Assembly (NCBI GenBank): GCA_048594375.1
Contig: JBMDXK010000023.1
Coordinates: 73,724 to 137,723 of the forward strand
DNA from: JBMDXK01 sp048594375
GTDB lineage: Bacteria > Pseudomonadota > Alphaproteobacteria > Rhizobiales > Methylopilaceae
Length of the DNA stretch: 64,000 nucleotides
Reading direction: 5' to 3'
Positions 44,813 through 51,051 of the stretch are shown here, piece by piece (the first letter of the stretch is position 1; each line of letters starts with the position of its first letter). The position numbers and the translations under genes were made by a program. The notes beneath the pieces were generated by a model. The model ran no database searches, had not been told where the DNA came from, and saw only the letters and a program-made list of their open reading frames with translations.

Positions 44813-45520
44813 ATGGATGCTTTTTTACGGATTCCTGCCACCCATCCGCTCGGCGTGCATGATGCCCTTGCTGCCAACGCTCAAGCCTGTGTGCTGGATA
44901 TTGCCAGCGTGGAGGACGATGCTCTTGCGCTTGCCCGCAAAGCGATTATCCAGACACTTTATCCTCTGCGGCCTGTGCTTGCCGCTGCAATGCCACTCTA
45001 TCTGCAAGTGCATCCCCTAAGCCACCCCGCGCATTTTGATGATCTGGTGTGTGCTGCGGTTCTGCGCGCCGATGGCATTGTACTGCCCGATTGCAAAAAC
45101 GGTATGGATGTTACGCAACTGGCAGCGCGGCTGAGTGTTATCGAAGTAGAGCAGGGGATACCGCTCGGCTCAACCCGCATTCTGGCGGAAGTGGCACACA
45201 TTCCCCTGCAAGGAAGTGGCGTTGATGATTATATAGGACGCAGTGCGCGCCTCACCGCCCTGATGGTTGCACCCACGCTAACCCGCAAAAGCACTTCCCT
45301 GCCGCTCATGACCTGGCAAATGATGCGCATGATGACACTGCTCGCCGGAAATGCCGCCGGTCTGCCGGTTATCGATGCCGCAAGCAGCGGCGATGCACCC
45401 GCTTACCACCATGCTTGCATTGAGGCTGCCGAAGAAGGATTTAGCGGCAAAATTGCAGTGGAAACCCAGCACATCACACTTATTCAATCCAGCGGCAACG
45501 AAGTCATGCCAGCAGAATAA
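44813..45520 (+). CDS. Degenerate CitE/HpcH-like aldolase-fold protein
   Basis: 235 residues; active CitE-like lyases have about 280-300. The order of segments follows the CoA-ester lyase family: VLDIASVEDDAL, LQVHPLSHPAHFDDL, LRADGIVLPDCKN, then GSTRILAEVAHIP. Residues normally used for CoA and metal binding look altered: the Arg of RVNP is Gln, the Lys of LPK is Asp, and IET reads AEV. The C-terminal helices are short. It is probably a divergent or non-canonical member. Start has GGGGGAA eight bases upstream. No citrate-lyase partners nearby. Confidence 0.65.
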   Translation: MDAFLRIPATHPLGVHDALAANAQACVLDIASVEDDALALARKAIIQTLYPLRPVLAAAMPLYLQVHPLSHPAHFDDLVCAAVLRADGIVLPDCKNGMDVTQLAARLSVIEVEQGIPLGSTRILAEVAHIPLQGSGVDDYIGRSARLTALMVAPTLTRKSTSLPLMTWQMMRMMTLLAGNAAGLPVIDAASSGDAPAYHHACIEAAEEGFSGKIAVETQHITLIQSSGNEVMPAE

Positions 45521-45716
45521 CACAGGGTTCCCCCTCGGCTCCTTAAAACAATGATTTTACTAAAGCTTTATCAAACACATCTGATTGCAGATGCCGCCCA
45601 TAATATCGGCATTGAAGTGCATGTTTTGTTGCAGTAAAACACCCGCACAACCCTTTGCGCTTTTCACGCGAATCAAACCAAAGCCGTTCTTGCCTCATTC
45701 ATAAGGTCTTTTATCC

Positions 45717-46019
45717 ATGAGAAAATATGCTGTTCTTGCTGCTCTGTGCGGGTTCGGAATGCTGGGTGCATCGCTCGCCCTCGCACAGGAAACACTCTCC
45801 TCCGATCAGGTGCGCACCCGCATCATGGACAGCTGTATGCTCGCCCTCTCACGCGAAGTACCCCACACCACACCAACCTATCCCGCCTGCCAATGCTACG
45901 CCACAGGTCTAATAAAAGTCATGGAACAAAAGGATTTTGTTGCTTACGCCCGTACCCAGCAGGTGCCATCACGCCTTACTCCTCAAGCCAAAGACATCTA
46001 CACCCGTTGCAGAGGTTGA
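45717..46019 (+). CDS. Small secreted cysteine-containing protein
   Basis: 100 residues. Signal peptide MRKYAVLAALCGFGMLGASL, with likely cleavage after ALA near residue 23. The mature part of about 77 residues has four Cys (SCMLAL, ACQC, TRCRG), suggesting two disulfides in the periplasm. No family named with certainty. The stop codon overlaps the first bases of the palindromic repeat array at 46018. Confidence 0.65.
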   Translation: MRKYAVLAALCGFGMLGASLALAQETLSSDQVRTRIMDSCMLALSREVPHTTPTYPACQCYATGLIKVMEQKDFVAYARTQQVPSRLTPQAKDIYTRCRG

Positions 46020-46137
46020 ATGCTACTGGGGTGGGTGACGAGCACGAGGCTGTTTGCGCTCCGCTGCTCACGTACAGGAAGTACGCTGCGCTGCGGTGCT
46101 CACCATCCCCGCACTCTTCCCCGCACCCCAGCGCATT
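46018..46137. repeat. Palindromic repeat family 1, copy C (tandem array unit 1)
   Basis: Left end GAATGCTACTGGGGTGGGTG, right end CCGCACCCCAGCGCATTC: nearly perfect inverted repeats of about 18 bp. The core hairpin is CGTAC-aggaa-GTACG (46071-46085). It overlaps the stop codon of the preceding gene. Confidence 0.85.
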
Positions 46138-46149
46138 CGAGGGGGAGTT

Positions 46150-46265
46150 CTGAGGGATGGGTGACGAGCGGAAGGCTGTTTATGCCGGGGCTGCTCACGT
46201 ACCTTAAGTACGCTGCGCTGCAGTGCTCACCATCCCCGCACTATTCCCCGCACCCCAGCGCATTC
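46150..46265. repeat. Palindromic repeat family 1, copy D (tandem array unit 2)
   Basis: Same unit, offset by exactly 126 bp (GGGTGACG at 46033 and 46159). Core hairpin CGTAC-cttaa-GTACG (46198-46212). Right end ACCCCAGCGCATTC; the left end is partly lost. Confidence 0.85.
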
Positions 46266-46275
46266 AAGAGGAAGT

Positions 46276-46325
46276 TCTGAGGGGGGGTGACAAGCACGAG
46301 GCTGTTTATGCCGGGCTTGTGGTGT
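46276..46325. repeat. Palindromic repeat family 1, copy E (truncated unit 3)
   Basis: Left third only (GGGGGGGTGACAAGCACGAG, then GCTGTTTATGCCGGG), again 126 bp after unit 2. It ends 14 bp before the purN stop. Confidence 0.75.
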
Positions 46326-46338
46326 ATTTTATTGAAAA

Positions 46339-47019
46339 TCAGGGGAGATGGGTTTCTACAAGTGGGGAAATCAAAGGTTTTGCGGTGAGTTCACGCAGGT
46401 TTTGAGCGTAAACAACGCGGCCGTTTTCCAGCCATGCCTGTTTGGAGGCAAACAGCGCCAGTGCCGCAGGATACAGCGTGTGTTCTGCTTTCAGCACCCG
46501 TTCACCCAATATTTCAGGCGTGTCATGGCACAGAACCGGCACCGCCGCCTGCGCAATGATGGGGCCTGCGTCCATTTCCGGTGTGACCACATGAATGGTG
46601 CAGCCATGCACTTTTACGCCCGCTTCCAACGCCTGTGCATGGGAATGCAAGCCCTTGAACAGCGGCAGCAGGGAAGGGTGGATATTCAAAATCCTGCCTT
46701 CCCATTGTTCCACAAACCACGGGGTGAGCAAACGCATGAAACCGGCAAGGCACACCAGCTCCACATTCAGCGCTTTAAGCTGCGCATCCATTTCACGATC
46801 AAACGCTTCACGCCCCTGAAACTCTTTATGATCGACAACCCGCGTTTCAATATCGTTGACGTGCGCAAATTCCAGCCCACCCGCATCCGGGCGGTTAGAC
46901 AGAATTGCCACAATTTCCGCGGGAAAATCAGGATGCTTCGCCGCTTCAACCAGTGACATCATGTTGCTGCCACGGCCAGAAATCAAAATCGCTACGCGGG
47001 TTTTGGATGCTGTGTTCAT
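46339..47019 (-). CDS. purN: Phosphoribosylglycinamide formyltransferase
   Basis: Folate-dependent transformylase of purine synthesis. It has 226 residues. AILISGRGSNMMSLVEA is the start signature. The active-site segment NIHPSLLPLFKGLHSHAQAL carries the catalytic Asn and His, and VTPEMDAGPII the Asp. AAGGA nine bases upstream of the start. purM lies 12 bp upstream, so purM-purN form an operon. Confidence 0.96.
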   Translation of the reverse strand: MNTASKTRVAILISGRGSNMMSLVEAAKHPDFPAEIVAILSNRPDAGGLEFAHVNDIETRVVDHKEFQGREAFDREMDAQLKALNVELVCLAGFMRLLTPWFVEQWEGRILNIHPSLLPLFKGLHSHAQALEAGVKVHGCTIHVVTPEMDAGPIIAQAAVPVLCHDTPEILGERVLKAEHTLYPAALALFASKQAWLENGRVVYAQNLRELTAKPLISPLVETHLP

Positions 47020-47031
47020 GAAGGCTGATCC

Positions 47032-48111
47032 TTAGAATGCCAGATCCAGAGTGCCGGTAAGGTGCAGACGCTCTGCGCTTTCACCGCGGCGCTCTATCAG
47101 CTGCCCCAACACAATCGCCTTTTCGCCTTCTTTATTGAAGGCTTTGACCACTTTATCCGCATCTTCGGCTGCAACCGCCGCCACCATGCCAATACCGCAG
47201 TTAAACGTGCGGAGCATTTCCAGCGGTTCCACGTTTCCGGTCTGGGCAAGCCAGCGGAACACCGGCAGAGCATCAACCTTATCCAGATCCAGCTCAATAT
47301 CCAGATTATCCGGCAGAACGCGCGGAATGTTATCCGGAAAACCGCCGCCGGTAATATGCACCAGCGCCTTGATGGCCTGTGTGGCGCGCAATACCGCCAG
47401 CACCGGACGCACATACAGCCGCGTAGGAACCAGCAAAGCACGCCCCAGAGAAGTGGACGGCTGGAAGGGCGCCGCATCATCCCACGATAAACCGGAATGC
47501 TCCACAATCCGCCGCACCAGCGAATAGCCATTGGAATGAATGCCCGATGACGGCAGACCAATGAGAACATCGCCAGCTTTCACATCCTTGCGAGGCAAAA
47601 TCTGATCCCGCTCGACCGCACCCACTGCAAAACCCGCCAGATCATAATGACCATCCGCATACATGCCCGGCATTTCAGCGGTTTCACCGCCAATCAAGGC
47701 GCAGCCAGCCTCAAAGCAACCCGTTGCAATACCTTTGATAATGCTGGTTGCATCGCCGGTGGACAAACGTCCGCACGCAAAATAATCCAAAAAGAACAAC
47801 GGCTCCGCGCCCTGCACAATCAAATCATTCACCGACATGGCCACCAGATCAATCCCGATCGTGTCATGCACCCCCGTGGCAATGGCAATCTTCAACTTGG
47901 TGCCAACACCATCCGTTGCCGCAACCAGCACCGGATCCTTAAAGCCTGTGGCTTTCAGATCAAACAAGCCGCCAAAGCCGCCGATTTCCGCATTCGCCCC
48001 CGAACGGCGCGTGGCGCGTACAAGCGGTTTAATGGCATCAACCAAAGCATTGCCAGCATCAATATCAACGCCAGCATCGCGGTAGGTCATTCCCTTGTTT
48101 GATCCGGTCAT
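47032..48111 (-). CDS. purM: Phosphoribosylformylglycinamidine cyclo-ligase
   Basis: AIR synthetase of purine synthesis, ATP-dependent. It has 359 residues from ATG 48111 (MTGSNKGMTYRDAGVDIDAG), which has GGAG nine bases upstream; a 34-codon longer frame is rejected. VAATDGVGTKLKIA, AMSVNDLIVQGAEPLFFLDY, ALIGGETAEMPGMY and HITGGGFPDNIPRVLP are family signatures. Acts upstream of PurN's partners; purF is at the left edge of the window. Confidence 0.96.
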   Translation of the reverse strand: MTGSNKGMTYRDAGVDIDAGNALVDAIKPLVRATRRSGANAEIGGFGGLFDLKATGFKDPVLVAATDGVGTKLKIAIATGVHDTIGIDLVAMSVNDLIVQGAEPLFFLDYFACGRLSTGDATSIIKGIATGCFEAGCALIGGETAEMPGMYADGHYDLAGFAVGAVERDQILPRKDVKAGDVLIGLPSSGIHSNGYSLVRRIVEHSGLSWDDAAPFQPSTSLGRALLVPTRLYVRPVLAVLRATQAIKALVHITGGGFPDNIPRVLPDNLDIELDLDKVDALPVFRWLAQTGNVEPLEMLRTFNCGIGMVAAVAAEDADKVVKAFNKEGEKAIVLGQLIERRGESAERLHLTGTLDLAF

Positions 48112-48265
48112 GGTCAGTTCTCCACAATACTCTATGCGGCTCTTAACAATTCTCACGCCCCCTTGCAATCTTTTCTGCTCACATTGATGGAAAAGAGATG
48201 TAAAAAAGTTCAAGCCGTGCTTATCTAATAATCATTCTTGTAACTGTGTGTGAGGTATCCCAGCC

Positions 48266-48817
48266 GTGAATTTGCCCAATATCATCACTGTTTTGCGCAT
48301 TTTATGCGTGCCTGTTGTGGTGTGGCTCATCAGCAGCGAAAATTATTTTGCCGCCTTCTGGTTGTTTCTGGCTGCCGGTATTTCCGACGGAATTGACGGC
48401 TATCTTGCCCGCGAATGGAATCAGCGCACCGAACTGGGCGCCTATCTCGATGCCATCGCCGATAAAGCTCTTCTGGTTTCCATCTATGTGGCGCTCGCTA
48501 TGGTCAAAACCATTCCCGCCTGGCTCACCATCGCTGTCGTCTCGCGGGATGTCATGATTATCGGCGCGGTGCTGCTCTCCTGGCTCATGGATAAACCCGT
48601 CACCATCGCACCCCTGAAAATCAGCAAGCTAAACACTGTCGCCCAAATCTCCTTTGCTGCCATGGTCTTAGGCGGCTACGGTTACGGCATCACTTTAGGC
48701 AACATGTTTATAGTGGGGACATGGCTCGTTGCAGCTTTGACCGTTGCCTCGGTGTTATTCTATTTGATTGAATGGCTGCGGCATATGTCGCTGAATACTC
48801 CTGTGGGGGGAGATTAG
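48266..48817 (+). CDS. CDP-alcohol phosphatidyltransferase (PgsA-like)
   Basis: A 183-residue membrane enzyme of phospholipid synthesis. The CDP-alcohol motif is complete: DGIDGYLAREWNQRTELGAY followed by LDAIADKAL (DGxxAR...GxxxDxxxD pattern). About five to six hydrophobic helices. GTG start with GTGAGG upstream. Likely phosphatidylglycerophosphate or cardiolipin-type synthase; the substrate alcohol is unclear. The last eight codons (LNTPVGGD and stop) lie inside a palindromic repeat, so the C-terminus appears to have been rewritten by that element. Confidence 0.85.
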   Translation: MNLPNIITVLRILCVPVVVWLISSENYFAAFWLFLAAGISDGIDGYLAREWNQRTELGAYLDAIADKALLVSIYVALAMVKTIPAWLTIAVVSRDVMIIGAVLLSWLMDKPVTIAPLKISKLNTVAQISFAAMVLGGYGYGITLGNMFIVGTWLVAALTVASVLFYLIEWLRHMSLNTPVGGD

Positions 48818-48913
48818 CACTGATTTTTTTGCGCTCCGCTGCTCATGTACTTTAAGTACACTGCGCTGCGGTGCTCAATAAACCAGCACTACTCTCCGCC
48901 CCACAGCGCATTC
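48793..48913. repeat. Palindromic repeat family 1, copy F
   Basis: Left end GAATACTCCTGTGGGGGGAG, right end CGCCCCACAGCGCATTC, with terminal stem GTGGGG/CCCCAC. Core hairpin TGTACTT-t-AAGTACA (48846-48860). The first 25 bp are coding sequence of the pgsA-like gene. Confidence 0.85.
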
Positions 48914-48916
48914 AGG

Positions 48917-49036
48917 GGGCAGGAGTTATGAAGGGGATTAGCATTGATTTTTTGCGCTCTGCTGCTCATGTACTTCGAGTACGCTCCATTTCGATGCTTA
49001 CCATACCCGCACTATTCCCCGCGCCACAGCGGATTC
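48917..49036. repeat. Palindromic repeat family 1, copy G
   Basis: About 124 bp after copy F. Core hairpin GTACT-tcg-AGTAC (48970-48982). Right end GCCACAGCGGATTC; the left end is shared or lost. Confidence 0.75.
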
Positions 49037-49127
49037 AGGGGGGCGAATTTATTCTGACGGTCTGCGAACGGCAAATTTTATGTGCTCCGCTGCTCACATA
49101 CTATAAGTATGCTGCGCTGCGATGCTC
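49037..49127. repeat. Palindromic repeat family 1, copy H (degenerate)
   Basis: Core only: GTGCTCCGCTGCTCACATAC, then TATAAGTATGCTGCGCTGCG. The hairpin CATACT-ata-AGTATG (49097-49111) differs from the other copies in both arms and still pairs. No right terminal repeat. Confidence 0.65.
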
Positions 49128-49217
49128 TAAAATTCTTGTTCTCGACTCCTCACACGAAATTCTTGAGCCAAGATGTGGAAAGAATTTTTTTGTGAAAAAC
49201 GGTATTAAAGAAGAATG

Positions 49218-49258
49218 TAGAGCGAAACCATTATCCTTCATTACGGTTTCGCTATAAG
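49218..49258 (+). terminator. Hairpin before the AI-2E-family permease gene
   Basis: AGCGAAACC and GGTTTCGCT form a 9-bp stem at about 49221-49255, followed by ATAAGTTTGTTTT. It resembles the 25242-25280 hairpin and the ends of family 2. It may terminate transcription from the pgsA-like gene through the repeats. Confidence 0.5.
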
Positions 49259-49288
49259 TTTGTTTTGGCTTTTAAATGGTGATGTTTC

Positions 49289-50365
49289 GTGAATCTGCAA
49301 CGGCGTGTAATTTTCTGGATTGGTGCAATTGCTCTGTTTATCCTGTTTTTATGGATGTTCAGCGCAATTTTAATGCCGTTTGTGGCAGGGATGGCGCTTG
49401 CCTATTTCCTTGATCCGATTGCGGATCGGCTGGAAAAACTGGGCTTGAACCGCCTTGCAGCGACCTCCGTTATCTTGCTGGGATTTTTACTGTTTGTGGT
49501 AATGTCCATACTGGTTATTGTGCCTATTCTGGTGGAACAGTTTGACGGCTTCATGCAGAATTTGCCCAAATATGTGAACGGAGTGCAGGAAATGATTGCC
49601 GGCCCCGGCCAGCAATGGGTGCGCGATCTCCTCGGCAGCCGCGCCAGCTCCATCCAGTCACAAATTGGCCCCTTGATGTCGCAAGGGGCTTCGTGGCTCG
49701 GCTCATTCATCCCGACCATCTGGTCAGGCGGGCAGGCGCTGATTTCCGTGTTCAGCTTGCTGCTGGTAACGCCGGTTGTCGCCTTTTACATGCTGGTGGA
49801 CTGGGATAAAATGCTCATCAAAATCGACACATGGCTGCCCCGCCGCAACCGCGAAACCTTGCGGCAACTGGCATCAGAAGTGGATCGGGCTGTCGCCGGT
49901 TTTATCCGCGGGCAAGCACTGGTGTGCATCATTCTGGGAACAATTTACGCTATCGGTCTGAGCATTGTCGGGCTGAATTTCGGCCTTCTGATCGGCCTTG
50001 TTGCCGGTATTATCAGCTTTATTCCCTTTGTCGGCTCTCTGGTGGGCTTGCTGATTGCAATGGGCGTGGCGCTGGTGCAGTTTGGTACCGACTGGATTAT
50101 GCTGGGTGCGGTGCTGGTGGTTTTCGGTGTCGGACAATTCATTGAAGGCAATATTCTTTCGCCCAAGCTCGTTGGCCGTTCGGTGGGACTGCATCCCGTG
50201 TGGCTGATGTTTTCCCTGTTCGCATTCGGTTATCTGATGGGCTTTTTCGGGATGATGGTGGCGGTGCCGCTTGCTGCCGCTATCGGGGTTCTGGTACGCT
50301 TTGCACTGAATAAATATCTGCAAAGCCCGTTTTATACCGGCCTTCAAGGCAAGGGGGACGCATGA
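49289..50365 (+). CDS. AI-2E family transporter (PerM-like)
   Basis: A 358-residue membrane protein with about eight hydrophobic helices and a long hydrophilic section at about 75-165. Family signatures: LMPFVAGMALAYFLDPIADR near the start and GNILSPKLVGRSVGLHPVW near the end. GTG start. Its last four bases overlap the hdaA start (ATGA). The substrate is unknown; the family name does not prove transport of autoinducer-2. Adjacent to hdaA as in other alphaproteobacteria. Confidence 0.9.
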   Translation: MNLQRRVIFWIGAIALFILFLWMFSAILMPFVAGMALAYFLDPIADRLEKLGLNRLAATSVILLGFLLFVVMSILVIVPILVEQFDGFMQNLPKYVNGVQEMIAGPGQQWVRDLLGSRASSIQSQIGPLMSQGASWLGSFIPTIWSGGQALISVFSLLLVTPVVAFYMLVDWDKMLIKIDTWLPRRNRETLRQLASEVDRAVAGFIRGQALVCIILGTIYAIGLSIVGLNFGLLIGLVAGIISFIPFVGSLVGLLIAMGVALVQFGTDWIMLGAVLVVFGVGQFIEGNILSPKLVGRSVGLHPVWLMFSLFAFGYLMGFFGMMVAVPLAAAIGVLVRFALNKYLQSPFYTGLQGKGDA

Positions 50366-51051
50366 CCAGCCGCGATTGCGCGATGCCTTCCCAACTGCCG
50401 CTGGACTTTACGGTGCAGCCCCAGATGGATGACGCGCATTTCTTTGTCAACGATGCCAATGCTGCGGCGCACACCTGCATCACCCGCTGGCCGGAATGGC
50501 CAACCCGCGCGGTGTATCTTACAGGCCCCTGGGGCAGTGGCAAAACCCATCTGGCGGAAATCTGGGCGAAAAAAGCGCAGGCTGTCTGTGTAAAGGCTGC
50601 GGAACTCAACGCACTGGAACTGGTTAAAGATGCGGCCTATGTGGTGGAAGACATCGATGCCAGCGGGGTGTGTGAAGCCGCTTTGTTCCATCTGCTCAAT
50701 ACGGTGCGCGAAGTCGGGGCATGGCTGTTGTTAACAGGGCAGGAACATGTCACTCTTTTCTGGCCAACCCTGCCGGATTTAGCATCGCGGCTGCGGGCGC
50801 TGCCCCACATCACCCTCGGCGCACCCGATGACACGCTCATGCGCGCGGTGTTGCTGAAACAATTCAAAGACCGGCAATTGCATGTGGAGCCGGATGTGAT
50901 TGATTATATGCTGCGGCGCATGGGACGCTCGCCGGGTATGGCGCGCGTATTGGTGAACGAACTGGACAGGGAAGCACTGGCGCTGGGACGCCGCGTTACC
51001 CGTCCGATTGCCGCGCAGGTTCTGGCGCGCCTTGAGGAGTTTGACGCATGA
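50362..51051 (+). CDS. hdaA: DnaA-related regulatory inactivator HdaA
   Basis: A short AAA+ protein (229 residues) that, with the beta clamp, stimulates ATP hydrolysis by DnaA and prevents re-initiation of replication. The clamp-binding motif QLPLDF is at 11-16, right at the N-terminus as in Hda. P-loop GPWGSGKT is at 55-62. It lacks the DNA-binding domain IV of DnaA. Overlaps the permease gene before it and ppk after it by four bases each, so the three are tightly coupled. Confidence 0.92.
   Translation: MTSRDCAMPSQLPLDFTVQPQMDDAHFFVNDANAAAHTCITRWPEWPTRAVYLTGPWGSGKTHLAEIWAKKAQAVCVKAAELNALELVKDAAYVVEDIDASGVCEAALFHLLNTVREVGAWLLLTGQEHVTLFWPTLPDLASRLRALPHITLGAPDDTLMRAVLLKQFKDRQLHVEPDVIDYMLRRMGRSPGMARVLVNELDREALALGRRVTRPIAAQVLARLEEFDA

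Noticed and set aside
46018..46325. CRISPR array
   Set aside because: The 126-bp period is far too long, units adjoin without unique spacers, and there are no cas genes.
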